Notes: generated by a model from the letters alone, not told the origin. DNA of 64,000 bases from Xanthocytophaga flava (GCA_030068525.1 JASJOS010000014.1:248001-312000); one strand, 5' to 3'. Shown: positions 40,967 to 50,732, counted from the stretch's first letter. Numbers and translations are program-made.

Positions 40967-42334
40967 ATGAAACTCTCTATAAAAAAGATATTTCTGGTAT
41001 GCTTTGCAGGCTGGCTTTTGACCGGATGTCAGGACTTGTTAAATCCCAAGCCTAACAATATTCTTTCGGCGGATATTGTACTTACATCACCAGATGATGT
41101 GCCTCAGGTTCGGATTGGGTTATACAATGCTTTACGTAGTACAGCAGCCTTATCTGTAGTAGCAGGTGATTTAACCGCAGATCTGGCTATTCATAATGGT
41201 ACGTTTACTGTATACAATGAGTTAAGTAACAAAAGAATACTTTCAACCAACAGTGCTGCTGCAACATTCTGGGCAGGAGTATACAATGTGGTATACATTG
41301 CTAACTTTATAGAAGAACGCTTACCAGGTTTGGCTGGTGTCTCTACTACAGACAAGAATCAATTATTGGCAGAGGCTCGTCTTTTAAGGGGATATGCCTA
41401 TTTTATTGGGGCAAATACTTTTGGAGGTATTCCACTGGTAACTACTACAGATGTGGAAGCGAATAGTAATATTGGCCGTTCTTCTAAAGAAGAAATACTT
41501 GCGTTTGCTCTGGAAGACATTACTCGGGCTATAGAAAATCTACCAGACACTGCCACTACAGGAGTAGGGTATGCTACAAAACATGTTGCCAGAGCGATGC
41601 TTGCCAGATATTATTTATACCAGAGTGATTGGGTGCAGGCAGAGCAGTTTGCTACACAAGTTATTAATTCGAAGCAATATTCACTTGAACCTAATTTTAG
41701 TACCATTGTTGCCAAGGACTTTACAAGTGAATCTATTCTGGAGGTTGGTTATACTATAACGGATGATCCGGGAACCTCTACCTATGGACTTAATAATATA
41801 TTTGTTGGACGTAGAGAGGTTATTCCTGCCAATTCATTTCTTCTAAAGATTTTTAGTGAGGAATCCGGAGACCGAAACTTGACCGTAAGTTTTGATGCAA
41901 GTAAACAACGAGGCAACGACAATGGATTCTCTGTCGCCAAATATGGAACCTCTGATGAAGACAATAATAACATAGTTTTGTTCCGGTTAGGTGAAATGTA
42001 TTTGATTCGGGCAGAAGCTAGAGCGCGTCAAGGTAAGTTAACAGGAACGGATGGTGCAATAACAGATATAAATGTACTAAGAACCCGTGCCAAAGCGAAT
42101 ACTATAGTTTCAGGTAGTCAGTCTGATCTATTAACAGCCATAGAAAATGAACGTTTGTATGAACTGGCATTTGAAGGACATCGGTGGTATGATCTGGTAC
42201 GAACAGGAAGAGCAAATACTGTAATGACAGCATTCTCGTCTAACTGGAAAGATACCTACAATGTTTGGCCTGTTCCTCAAACGGAAATACAACGTAACCC
42301 TGGATTAAGAGGAAGCCAGAATCCAGGATATTGA
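40967..42334 (+). CDS. SusD/RagB surface lipoprotein
   Basis: A 455-residue substrate-capturing lipoprotein that forms the lid of the SusC barrel. Lipobox LLTGC (Cys21). The SusD N-domain has LLNPKPNNILS, TPR-like helices follow (LLAEARLLRGYAYFIGAN), and the C-terminal region has the family hallmark NERLYELAFEGHRWYDLVRTG. At 455 residues it is on the short side for SusD. It is cotranscribed with the SusC gene. Confidence 0.95.
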   Translation: MKLSIKKIFLVCFAGWLLTGCQDLLNPKPNNILSADIVLTSPDDVPQVRIGLYNALRSTAALSVVAGDLTADLAIHNGTFTVYNELSNKRILSTNSAAATFWAGVYNVVYIANFIEERLPGLAGVSTTDKNQLLAEARLLRGYAYFIGANTFGGIPLVTTTDVEANSNIGRSSKEEILAFALEDITRAIENLPDTATTGVGYATKHVARAMLARYYLYQSDWVQAEQFATQVINSKQYSLEPNFSTIVAKDFTSESILEVGYTITDDPGTSTYGLNNIFVGRREVIPANSFLLKIFSEESGDRNLTVSFDASKQRGNDNGFSVAKYGTSDEDNNNIVLFRLGEMYLIRAEARARQGKLTGTDGAITDINVLRTRAKANTIVSGSQSDLLTAIENERLYELAFEGHRWYDLVRTGRANTVMTAFSSNWKDTYNVWPVPQTEIQRNPGLRGSQNPGY

Positions 42335-42380
42335 TAGAATAAAATCAGAACAGATCCAACGCTCGCTATATTTTAGTATA

Positions 42381-43247
42381 ATGGCAATGAAGAATTTACT
42401 ACTTACAAAAGTTATACAGATCGTTTTTATTGCGGGACTTGTATGCTCTGTTTTTTCCTGTGAGGAGGATAAGATTACTTTTCAGGGACCTTATCATATA
42501 CGCTTCACAGATACAGTAGCATCAGTCAAAGAAAGCTATCCGCAAGTTATCAAAGTACAGATACACAATGTAGGACCTCAACTGGATGAGGATATCACTG
42601 TGAAATACCTGGTGGGTGGTACTGCGCGTGAGGGAGTAGATTATACAATACTAGGAACAAAGGGCACTGTGGTAATTCCTGCAAACCAAAGTTTTGGTGA
42701 GATTCAACTACGTTTAATCAATAATGCAAATGACCGCTTGGAATCGCAGACTGTTGTGTTTACATTAACAGATGTGAGCCCAACTTCATTAATTGTAGGT
42801 TTTGGCAAAAACAACAATATTGGCCGACGTATGACTTACACCATTGAAGATGACTGCATTTTAGGTGGTTATTATATAGGTACCCGTAAAATAGGATCTT
42901 CCACAATTACTGTACCTAATGTTCAGGTAACCAGTGCAGATTGTAATGAGTTTCTTTTGTCTAACTGGAATATTGGATTGGCTAATCGTACAGACTTTGA
43001 TATTTTTTCATTTAATGCAGATCATCCCACATTACGCCTTATTGACAAAAAAGACAATTCAATAGATATACCTGCACAAAACAATAGTTATTTCAATAGT
43101 AGTATAGAGTTGAGTGGAACAGGTTCGTGGAATCCTCAAAATGGAAATCTACTTTTAAACATTCAATTTAAGGTTCCTCTTACCAATCCAACCAGGGATA
43201 CGGTTATTGTTTTACCAACTTTGACTTTCATTCCACAAAAAAATTAA
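42381..43247 (+). CDS. Calx-beta-like surface lipoprotein
   Basis: A 288-residue lipoprotein (lipobox VFSC, Cys27, followed by EEDK). Residues about 30-150 look like a Calx-beta/DUF4843-type sandwich: VKYLVGGTAREGVDYTIL, GTVVIPANQSFGEIQLRLIND-like, and RLESQTVVFTLTDVSP. The rest is a second beta domain with unknown function. Such proteins often sit after SusD and may help to bind substrate on the surface. Gap to SusD is 46 bp. Either of two close ATGs (42381, 42387) could be used. Confidence 0.8.
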   Translation: MAMKNLLLTKVIQIVFIAGLVCSVFSCEEDKITFQGPYHIRFTDTVASVKESYPQVIKVQIHNVGPQLDEDITVKYLVGGTAREGVDYTILGTKGTVVIPANQSFGEIQLRLINNANDRLESQTVVFTLTDVSPTSLIVGFGKNNNIGRRMTYTIEDDCILGGYYIGTRKIGSSTITVPNVQVTSADCNEFLLSNWNIGLANRTDFDIFSFNADHPTLRLIDKKDNSIDIPAQNNSYFNSSIELSGTGSWNPQNGNLLLNIQFKVPLTNPTRDTVIVLPTLTFIPQKN

Positions 43248-43259
43248 TACTGAACATAT

Positions 43260-43778
43260 ATGCATATACCTATACAACACATAGTCTGGAGAATAGGGAA
43301 AGCCTGCCTGGTTTGGGGAGGGCTTCTTTTAGGTAGTTCTGCCTGTTCCGAAAAGATTGAGCCGGAGCCCTATACCTACTCACAGTTATTGACTGGTAAA
43401 ACCAGTAAAGGATGGTTACTTACTTCGATACAGATTGTAGATGAAGGGACTGTACAGACAGGTAGTACTTATCAGTTTTTTCATCCATGTATTGCAGATG
43501 ATTTGTATGTGTTTTATGCAAATGGAGAGAGAACTTTTGAAGCACAGGAGGGTGCTTCAAAATGTAACGCTGGTGATCCAAATGTGTATGCAACTGGAAG
43601 CTGGTCTGTAGTTAATGCAACCGCAACATTACAGTTCCCCCTTCCAATATTTACAGGGACTACTGCAATACCTTTTACAATTAAAGAGCTAACAAGTACT
43701 TCCCTGACTGTTGAATATTATTTTTTTGATATAGATGCCAGTTATCGCTTCATTTTTACAGCACAAACAAGCGGTTAA
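43260..43778 (+). CDS. Lipocalin-like lipoprotein A
   Basis: A 172-residue lipoprotein (lipobox GSSAC, Cys29). The mature part has lipocalin-like marks: SKGWLLTSIQIVDEG, HPCIADDLYVFYANGERTFEA, GASKCNAGD and GSWSVVNATATLQF. The C-x2-DD-F-x3-G and a second Cys are shared with lipoprotein B (46326-46832) of the same locus, so they are likely paralogs. 12-bp gap to the previous gene. Ligand unknown. Confidence 0.75.
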   Translation: MHIPIQHIVWRIGKACLVWGGLLLGSSACSEKIEPEPYTYSQLLTGKTSKGWLLTSIQIVDEGTVQTGSTYQFFHPCIADDLYVFYANGERTFEAQEGASKCNAGDPNVYATGSWSVVNATATLQFPLPIFTGTTAIPFTIKELTSTSLTVEYYFFDIDASYRFIFTAQTSG

Positions 43779-43829
43779 AGAACCTGGAATTTATTGACTG
43801 CATACCTATGGCTTAAAGAATAGTAAATT

Positions 43830-46205
43830 ATGATACAACTTTTACTAAAAATATTCATTTTCAGTGTATTTGTTCTTTCTCTGATCTGTCCTGTTATAGG
43901 ACAGCATAAGATTGATCGTTGTGCTACCATGGAAATGGATTCTTTACTCCGAAAGAGATACCCCAAACTTGGAAGTCTTATTGACTTTGAAATGGAGTTA
44001 CAGGGAAAAATTAAAGAGATCGAATTACGACAAAAATCCGGTCGCACTACAGCATCTATACTTACTATTCCGGTAATCGTTCACATTATTCACAATGGAG
44101 AAGCTGTAGGTCAAGGGCGTAATATCAGTGAGGCTCAGGTAAAAGCACAGTTGGCGGTTCTAAATGAAGACTTTCGCCGAAAAGAAGGTTCTCGTGGATT
44201 TAATACTGATTCTCGGGGGGCCGATATAGAAATAGAGTTTTGTCTGGCTGCCTTTAACCCTCAAGGAGTGGCAATGGCTGAAAAAGGTATTGATCGTCGG
44301 CAAGGCTCCAGGGCTGCATTTACAAAAGATCAGATAGATGGAGAGTTGAAGCCCTTGACAGTTTGGGATCCTAACCGTTATTTTAATATATGGGTTGTTG
44401 ATTTTACAGGAAGCTCACAGGATTTATTAGGGTATGCACAGTTTCCGAGTAAATCAGGGTTAGGAGGTATGCCTGAAGATGGTGGCCCTGCGAGTACAGA
44501 TGGAGTCGTTATAAAATATACTTCCTTTGGCTCAGCAGATAAAGGCAGTTTTCCGGTTATGCAGGCTCCATATAACCTGGGACGTACACTTACACATGAA
44601 ACAGGACACTGGTTAGGATTACGCCACATTTGGGGAGATGGCAATTGTGCTACAGATTATGTTGATGATACTCCTACTCAACAGTCTGAAAGTCGTGGTT
44701 GTCAGAAGGGGAGAGTATCATGTGGTACTACCAACATGGTTGAAAACTATATGGACTATTCGGATGATCTATGTATGAATATTTTTACAAAAGGGCAGAA
44801 AACAAGGATGTTAGCTGTAATGGAACTCAGTCCACGCAGACGTGAACTAATTTCATCCTCAGTATGTGGCAATGCAGTTGTCGAAGCTCCTATTCCTAAC
44901 TTCCGGGTAGATAAGCAACAAGTATTACGGGGTGGAAAAGTAACTTTTACAGACTTATCAGCAAACCTGCCTACTCAATGGCAATGGACATTTGAGGGCG
45001 GAAATCCATCTACTTCAACAACACAAAACCCTGTTGTAACATATGACACTCCAGGTAAGTTTAATGTGACACTGGTGGCTACAAACTCTATAGGTTCTTC
45101 TGCTCCATTGGTTCGTACAGATTATATTGAAGTATTAGAAGCAGGCTTATGTAATTCCATCACAAACTTTAAAGGTACCGCTACAGTCCTAAAAGAAACT
45201 TCTCCTGCAACAGGGTATATAACAGGACATAACTCACGAAAGGATCAGGCTAAAGCGGAATATTTTGGTAATAACCTGGGCTATGAGAATATAAGTGGTA
45301 CCTCTATCCGTTTTGGTTATGCCTATGCTGCTGATGGATCTGCTACCGAGTCAACAGTGACTGTTGTGGTATGGAATGCACGTGGTTTGCAAAGTAGCCC
45401 GGGACAAATTCTTGAACAGAAAGAAATACCACTAAGAACTATTTTGCAGGATGTGGCTCAAAATAGAGAAACAAAGATTTCGTTTGACCGAAACGTACCT
45501 GTTGGTGGTTATCCTTTCTTCATAGGTGTAGTATTGAACTATGATAAGAAAGATTCTGTAGCAATTGTTTCCAATCAAAATGGCCAGTCCTCTCAGATTA
45601 CTGCTTGGGAACGTAATTCTCAGGGAGTGTGGCAAACTTATTCTATTTCAAGAGGTATCAATGTGGCACATGCTATAACAGCTGAGGTAGGAATGAACTC
45701 TTCTGTACAAGTAGGTGCTTCAACCCTGTTTACAGATGCCGGACAGCCAGTTACTCTCAATGCCAGAGGCGCGGGTTTATTTACATGGACGCCTGCTGCT
45801 ACATTGAGTTCTTCACTAGGTGCACAGGTAATAGCTTATCCTACACAAACTACTACTTATACAGTAACAGGAACTGGTGTGGATTTATGTAATACAGAAG
45901 CTTCTATTACTGTTTTTGTACGAAATCCTACCGCAGTAGAACCTAATCCTATTGAACGAAACCTGATTGTTAGTCCTAATCCTACTGAAGGCCAATTGCA
46001 GTTTGCATTGTCCAATTCGATAAGAGGCAACGTTGAAATTTCACTGTATAACTTTATTGGCCAAAAGGTAGCTGGTGTGAAGGAACAAAAGACAACTGCA
46101 GAATATGTGAAAACTATCGACCTGGGATCCGTAGCTGCCGGAATATATATTGTGGAGTTTCAGCTGAACGGCTGGAAGGTAATGCGGAAAATTGTAAAGA
46201 TTTAA
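43830..46205 (+). CDS. M43 (cytophagalysin-type) metalloprotease with PKD domain and T9SS tail
   Basis: A 791-residue secreted zinc protease. Signal peptide ends CPVIG. The M43 domain (about 70-345) has HETGHWLGLRH (His256, Glu257, His260, His266) and the Met-turn NYMDYSDD with Met308. A PKD domain covers about 350-440 (VTFTDLSANLPTQWQWTFEGG), then a jelly-roll-like part, a second beta domain, and a type A T9SS sorting domain from VSPNPTEGQ to the end (about 712-791). It should be exported by the type IX system and cut proteins outside the cell, feeding the SusCD pair encoded upstream. Confidence 0.93.
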   Translation: MIQLLLKIFIFSVFVLSLICPVIGQHKIDRCATMEMDSLLRKRYPKLGSLIDFEMELQGKIKEIELRQKSGRTTASILTIPVIVHIIHNGEAVGQGRNISEAQVKAQLAVLNEDFRRKEGSRGFNTDSRGADIEIEFCLAAFNPQGVAMAEKGIDRRQGSRAAFTKDQIDGELKPLTVWDPNRYFNIWVVDFTGSSQDLLGYAQFPSKSGLGGMPEDGGPASTDGVVIKYTSFGSADKGSFPVMQAPYNLGRTLTHETGHWLGLRHIWGDGNCATDYVDDTPTQQSESRGCQKGRVSCGTTNMVENYMDYSDDLCMNIFTKGQKTRMLAVMELSPRRRELISSSVCGNAVVEAPIPNFRVDKQQVLRGGKVTFTDLSANLPTQWQWTFEGGNPSTSTTQNPVVTYDTPGKFNVTLVATNSIGSSAPLVRTDYIEVLEAGLCNSITNFKGTATVLKETSPATGYITGHNSRKDQAKAEYFGNNLGYENISGTSIRFGYAYAADGSATESTVTVVVWNARGLQSSPGQILEQKEIPLRTILQDVAQNRETKISFDRNVPVGGYPFFIGVVLNYDKKDSVAIVSNQNGQSSQITAWERNSQGVWQTYSISRGINVAHAITAEVGMNSSVQVGASTLFTDAGQPVTLNARGAGLFTWTPAATLSSSLGAQVIAYPTQTTTYTVTGTGVDLCNTEASITVFVRNPTAVEPNPIERNLIVSPNPTEGQLQFALSNSIRGNVEISLYNFIGQKVAGVKEQKTTAEYVKTIDLGSVAAGIYIVEFQLNGWKVMRKIVKI

Positions 46206-46325
46206 TGGGATAGAATTGCCATTGAGGTATAGAATTGCATTTTTAGTATAAATAGAGCAAAGAAATATTGTTTATTATAGACATATTTTTCATTTTGTAC
46301 AAGATAATTTAATCCGAACCTAACC

Positions 46326-46832
46326 ATGAGACAATTTCGACAACTTTTTCTTTTGGCCATTCTTGCTTTGACGGTATTTGCGTGTAGCAAAGATGATGAT
46401 CCTGCTCCCAAAACTAAAGCAGATGTACTAGCTGCTCATTCTTGGCGTATTACAGGCCTTACTGTCAATCCTCCGCTTCCATTTGAGAATGATGATGAAA
46501 CTACAACAGCTATCTCTGATTTATATAATCAGTATTTTGGTGCTTGTGTAAGAGATGATATATTTAATTTTAGAAGTGATGGCACATATACTGTAGAAGA
46601 TGTAGGAACGTCATGTAATGGTGATAAGATCAGAACATATGGTTCGTGGATTATGAGTTCTGATGAGACTGCTGTTGTATTAACAGGAGGAGGATTGGTT
46701 AGTTATCTTACACAAGATGTTGAGAACTGGAATATTACTGCCTTAAATGATGATACGTTGACTGCTACAACCATGATCTATACAGAATCAACAGCCTATA
46801 CTGTAACATATACATTTACTGTAGTTAAATAA
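46326..46832 (+). CDS. Lipocalin-like lipoprotein B
   Basis: A 168-residue lipoprotein (lipobox VFAC, Cys20, then SKDDD, a surface-export signal). It has HSWRITGLTVNPP, FGACVRDDIFNFRSDGTYTVED, GTSCNGD and YGSWIMSSDETAVVLTG, matching the motif order of lipoprotein A. It is the last gene of the SusCD-protease locus and is followed by a strong terminator. Confidence 0.75.
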   Translation: MRQFRQLFLLAILALTVFACSKDDDPAPKTKADVLAAHSWRITGLTVNPPLPFENDDETTTAISDLYNQYFGACVRDDIFNFRSDGTYTVEDVGTSCNGDKIRTYGSWIMSSDETAVVLTGGGLVSYLTQDVENWNITALNDDTLTATTMIYTESTAYTVTYTFTVVK

Positions 46833-46863
46833 TTGAATTAACTAGGTTTCTGCCAAAGGCATA

Positions 46864-46893
46864 AAAAAAGCACGCACCAATGCGTGCTTTTTT
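46864..46893 (+). terminator. Terminator closing the SusCD-protease locus
   Basis: Perfect 13-bp arms 46864-46876 and 46881-46893 with a CCAA loop and a run of T at the end. Confidence 0.9.
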
Positions 46894-46982
46894 GTTGCTT
46901 TCGTTTTCACTATAAAGTAAATATTCTTTAAAATTGTATTAGTTTTATAAAAAATATTTTCAATTCCTTCTAATTTATCATC

Positions 46983-48728
46983 ATGTCCGATTTTAATATT
47001 CAGGAGCAACCCAAGGTGTTTGATGTATGCATTGTTGGGTCTGGTGCTGGTGGGGGTATGGCAGCTTATATGCTAACCAAAGCAGGAGCAAATGTTTTGT
47101 TATTGGAAGCCGGTGGCTATTATGACCCTGCTGATGCTAAGTATATTACACAGCTTAAATGGCCGTGGGAATCTCCACGGAGAGGTGCCAGCACAACCCG
47201 TCCTTTTGGAGATTTTGATGCGGCATGGGGTGGATGGCAGATTGAGGGAGAACCTTATACTGCAGCTCCCGGAACAGAGTTTCACTGGTTCCGTTCCCGT
47301 ATGTTAGGGGGGCGTACCAATCACTGGGGACGTATTTCTCTTCGTTTTGGCCCAGACGATTTCAGACGTGGTACCCTGACAGGGATCGGAGACGACTGGC
47401 CAATTACCTATGATGATATCAAACCGTATTATGATAGAGTAGATAAGCTGATTGGGGTTTTTGGAACGGTAGAGAACTTCCCGAATGAACCAGATGGTAT
47501 TTTCCTTCCTCCACCCAAACCACGTCTGCATGAGCTGATGCTGAAAAAGGCAGGAAAGGATATTGGGGTACCTGTGATTCCATCCCGTTTGTCTATCCTG
47601 ACTCAGCCTATCAATGATGAAAGAGGACAATGCTTCTACTGTCATCAGTGTAATCGTGGTTGTCAGGCCTATGCAGACTTTTCTTCTTCGTCTGTACTGG
47701 TAAAACCTGCTTTAAAAACCGGTAAATTAACTCTGGTGAACAATGCCATGGTGAGAGAGGTATTAACAGACGACAAAACTGGTCTATGTACAGGCGTTTC
47801 ATATGTCAATACAGTCAATCTTCAGGAATATAAAGTAAAAGCAAAAGTAGTTATACTGGCAGCCAGTGCCTGTGAGTCTGCTCGTTTGTTGTTGAACTCC
47901 AAATCCGCTCGGTTCCCGAATGGCTTAGCTAACGACAGCGGTATCATCGGTAAGTACCTGAACGATTCTACAGGTGCAGGACGGTCTGCATTTGTACCAT
48001 CATTGATGGATCGGAAAAGATACAACGAAGATGGAGTAGGAGGAATGCACGTGTATACGCCTTGGTGGCTGGATAACAAGAAACTGGATTTCCCAAGAGG
48101 GTATCATATTGAATATGGTGGCGGTATGGGAATGCCAACCTATGGCTTTATGTCAGGATTGGAAGGGGTTAACGGAAAAGTACCTGGAAAAGATGGTAAG
48201 ATGAAGCCTGCCGGAGGATATGGTGCATCGCTGAAAGAAGACTATCGTCGTTTTTATGGTGCGTTTATCGGTATGGCCGGACGAGGCGAGCCTGTACCAT
48301 TGGAAAGCAACTATTGTGAGATTGACCCTACTACAGTGGATAGATTTGGTATTCCTGTACTGCGATTCCATTACAAGTGGTCTGATTACGAGGTAAAGCA
48401 GGCAAAACATATGCAGGATACATTTGAAGAGATTATTCATGCAATGGGTGGGATACCATTAGGACAGAAGCCAGGTGCTGATCGTAACTATGGACTGGAA
48501 GCTCCTGGTAAAATTATCCATGAGATTGGAACGGTACGTATGGGAAATGATCCGAAAAGATCTGCATTGAATAAATTTCAGCAGGCGCATGCTGTGAAAA
48601 ATTTATTTGTGGTAGATGCCGCCCCATTTGTATCTCAAGGTGATAAAAACGTAACATGGACTATTCTTGCTTCTTCTATGCGTACATCAGAATACCTGAC
48701 TGAAGAGGTGAAGAAGGGAAATATATAG
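46983..48728 (+). CDS. GMC oxidoreductase with CxxCxxCxxxC motif
   Basis: A 581-residue FAD-dependent oxidoreductase like the large subunit of gluconate or glucose dehydrogenases, oxidising a sugar or alcohol. FAD-binding start CIVGSGAGGGMAAYML (Gly19-Gly25), LLEAGG, the GMC segment RMLGGRTNHWGRISLRF, and the C-terminal GTVRMGNDPKRSALN and NVTWTILASSMRTSEYL. Cys217, Cys220, Cys223 and Cys227 (CFYCHQCNRGC) are spaced like an iron-sulfur cluster site. No signal peptide of its own; it may be exported with the Tat-signal partner encoded next (63-bp gap). Confidence 0.92.
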   Translation: MSDFNIQEQPKVFDVCIVGSGAGGGMAAYMLTKAGANVLLLEAGGYYDPADAKYITQLKWPWESPRRGASTTRPFGDFDAAWGGWQIEGEPYTAAPGTEFHWFRSRMLGGRTNHWGRISLRFGPDDFRRGTLTGIGDDWPITYDDIKPYYDRVDKLIGVFGTVENFPNEPDGIFLPPPKPRLHELMLKKAGKDIGVPVIPSRLSILTQPINDERGQCFYCHQCNRGCQAYADFSSSSVLVKPALKTGKLTLVNNAMVREVLTDDKTGLCTGVSYVNTVNLQEYKVKAKVVILAASACESARLLLNSKSARFPNGLANDSGIIGKYLNDSTGAGRSAFVPSLMDRKRYNEDGVGGMHVYTPWWLDNKKLDFPRGYHIEYGGGMGMPTYGFMSGLEGVNGKVPGKDGKMKPAGGYGASLKEDYRRFYGAFIGMAGRGEPVPLESNYCEIDPTTVDRFGIPVLRFHYKWSDYEVKQAKHMQDTFEEIIHAMGGIPLGQKPGADRNYGLEAPGKIIHEIGTVRMGNDPKRSALNKFQQAHAVKNLFVVDAAPFVSQGDKNVTWTILASSMRTSEYLTEEVKKGNI

Positions 48729-48791
48729 GAACCTAGCTGACTAAAGTACCATTGTTTGGATATGATCAGAACCGATAGCATTAACTAAGAT

Positions 48792-49397
48792 ATGAAACGT
48801 AGAGAGTCACTTAAAGCTTTAACACTGAGTTCACTTGCTGGCCTTACTGTTACAGCACCTGTAGATGTTAAGCCACCACAAACGCCTGTGAATATTCCAG
48901 GCGGGCGTACCAAAAAAGAAGCGATCCGGGACGCAAAGCTGATGTCTGAAAAGTATTTCACAGATACGGAATTACAAACTATTCGCATCTTGTGTGATAT
49001 TATTATTCCTGCTGATGCACATTCGGGAAGTGCGTCACAAGCTAAGGTGCCTGAGTTTATTGAATTTATGGCAAAAGATATTCCTTCGCTCCAGACTCCT
49101 CTGACAGGAGGATTACAGTGGATTAATCAACAGTCCAATAAACGATTTGGAAAAGCATTTGCTCTGTGTACTGCTGCTCAACGCATTGAAATAGTAGACG
49201 ATATTGCCTATCCTGAACAGGCTAAACCTGAAATGAGTCAGGGTGTTGCCTTCTTTAATCTAATGCGCAATCTGACTGCTGCGGGATTCTTTAGCAGCCA
49301 GATGGGAATTAAGGATATCGGCTATATGGGAAATACACCCAATCAATGGGATGGAGTTCCTGAAGATGTACTTAAACAATATGGATTGAGTTATTAG
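48792..49397 (+). CDS. Gluconate 2-dehydrogenase subunit 3-like, Tat signal
   Basis: A 201-residue small subunit. N-terminal twin-arginine signal (MKRRESLKALTLSSLAGLTV). The family region has LQTIRILCDIIIPADAHSGSASQAKVPEF (split as TIRILCDIIIPAD and AKVPEFIEFMA) and a GFFSSQMGIKDIGYMGN C-terminal part. It pairs with the GMC protein as a dehydrogenase. No cytochrome c subunit is encoded next to them, so the electron acceptor is open. Confidence 0.88.
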   Translation: MKRRESLKALTLSSLAGLTVTAPVDVKPPQTPVNIPGGRTKKEAIRDAKLMSEKYFTDTELQTIRILCDIIIPADAHSGSASQAKVPEFIEFMAKDIPSLQTPLTGGLQWINQQSNKRFGKAFALCTAAQRIEIVDDIAYPEQAKPEMSQGVAFFNLMRNLTAAGFFSSQMGIKDIGYMGNTPNQWDGVPEDVLKQYGLSY

Positions 49398-49422
49398 ATC
49401 CAAAAAGATAAAATCTTGTCTT

Positions 49423-49456
49423 AATACCCTGTAGAATAACATCTCTACAGGGTATT
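49423..49456 (+). terminator. Terminator of the dehydrogenase pair
   Basis: Perfect 13-bp arms 49423-49435 and 49444-49456 followed by ATTTTTTATA. Confidence 0.85.
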
Positions 49457-49617
49457 ATTTTTTATAAGTGAATACATTCGTATATTTTAAAAATCCTATA
49501 TCTGTAGTACTTCTTCCACGATTTTTTCAAAGTGAAAGAAACGCACAGCTGTCTGGAATATACTGTAAATGTCTATAGAGTCCTATAAATCAGAGTTCTA
49601 TCTTTAAATACATTATA

Positions 49618-49647
49618 TTGGATCTTTTATATACTAATGTATATTTG
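49618..49647 (+). promoter_or_regulatory. Promoter TTG-N19-TATATTTG
   Basis: TTG at 49618-49620 and TATATTTG at 49640-49647 with a 19-base spacer, exactly the Bacteroidota pattern. It gives a leader of about 100 nt for the DUF3078 gene. Confidence 0.65.
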
Positions 49648-49751
49648 TTGCCAGGTATAAAAACTTTTTCCTTTGTAAGAAGTTAGTATTTGAAATGTGC
49701 TATTTCAATACTTTCATTTACCACTTATTTCAATTCTAAATTTTAGGCAGC

Positions 49752-50705
49752 ATGATTAAAAAACAACTATTAACTGTTCTGTTTTTATCAATAACCTTTG
49801 TGGGATATACACAAACAGATACACTTCGGGCAGATACCACATACTGGCAAAAATCCTTTAATGGTGGAATCAATTTTAATCAGGCATCTTTTAGCTCCAA
49901 CTGGGCTGGGGGTGGTGTAAACTCTATTTCTCTAGGAGGTTTGATTAATGGGCGTGCTTTGTATCAAAAAGAAAAATGGTCATGGGACAATGTAGCAGAT
50001 CTGCAACTCGGTTTCGTGAAACAACAGAATATTGGAGTAAGAAAAGCTGCTGATCAGCTTTATCTGAATTCGGTGGCAGGGTATAAGATTGCCAATCATC
50101 TCGACTTGTTTATGTCTGGCACATTTAACTCTTTCTTTGCTGCTGGCTATAAATATGGAGAGCGAGATAGCAATAATGATGGTACAAAGGATAGTGACTT
50201 ATTTGTATCCAGATTCTTCTCACCAGCCTTCCTGACATTTGCCTGGGGGTTGGCCTATAAGCCTGTCGATTGGTTTTCTCTGCGTGTCTCACCATTTGCT
50301 CCCCGCTTTACCTTTGTGACAGATGATGCCGTTCGATATCGGGAGACGGTCGCTGGTTCGGGTGTCTTTGTACAAGATCCTACTGCTGTAGCTTATGGTG
50401 TTGCTGCGGGTAAGACGGTACGTACTGAATGGCTGGCGTTTCAACTTCAGTCAGAATTAAATAAGGACATTGCTCCCAATGTAAACCTGAAAGTTCGTTA
50501 CCAGATGTTTTTGAACTATGAGACATTCGATCCGGATCACAGACTGGATATCTCTTTAACCGCAAAGATCAATCGATTCTTTAGCTCTACATTCGGGTTA
50601 ACCAGTATTTATGACTCTGATATCAGTGGAGACATACAAGTGCAACAAGTGTTGGGTATTGGGTTCCTATACAATGTAACTACCTTTAAGGAAGCAAAGA
50701 AATAG
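49752..50705 (+). CDS. DUF3078 outer-membrane beta-barrel protein
   Basis: A 317-residue exported protein. Signal peptide ends FVGYTQ. The family start WQKSFNGGINFNQASFSSNWAGGG is present (here given as WQKSFNGGINFNQ and SSNWAGGG), followed by alternating amphipathic strands (WDNVADLQLGFVKQ, NHLDLFMSGTFNSFFA) and a final strand LGIGFLYNVTTFKEAKK. Likely a small barrel in the outer membrane; function unknown. Single-gene unit with its own promoter and terminator (hairpin at 50733-50764). Confidence 0.85.
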   Translation: MIKKQLLTVLFLSITFVGYTQTDTLRADTTYWQKSFNGGINFNQASFSSNWAGGGVNSISLGGLINGRALYQKEKWSWDNVADLQLGFVKQQNIGVRKAADQLYLNSVAGYKIANHLDLFMSGTFNSFFAAGYKYGERDSNNDGTKDSDLFVSRFFSPAFLTFAWGLAYKPVDWFSLRVSPFAPRFTFVTDDAVRYRETVAGSGVFVQDPTAVAYGVAAGKTVRTEWLAFQLQSELNKDIAPNVNLKVRYQMFLNYETFDPDHRLDISLTAKINRFFSSTFGLTSIYDSDISGDIQVQQVLGIGFLYNVTTFKEAKK

Positions 50706-50732
50706 ATAAGACCATATACTAACCATTTAGAT

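Noticed and set aside
46202-46411. Minus-strand frame over the lipoprotein B start
   Set aside because: Overlaps the signal peptide of a supported lipoprotein and has no support of its own.
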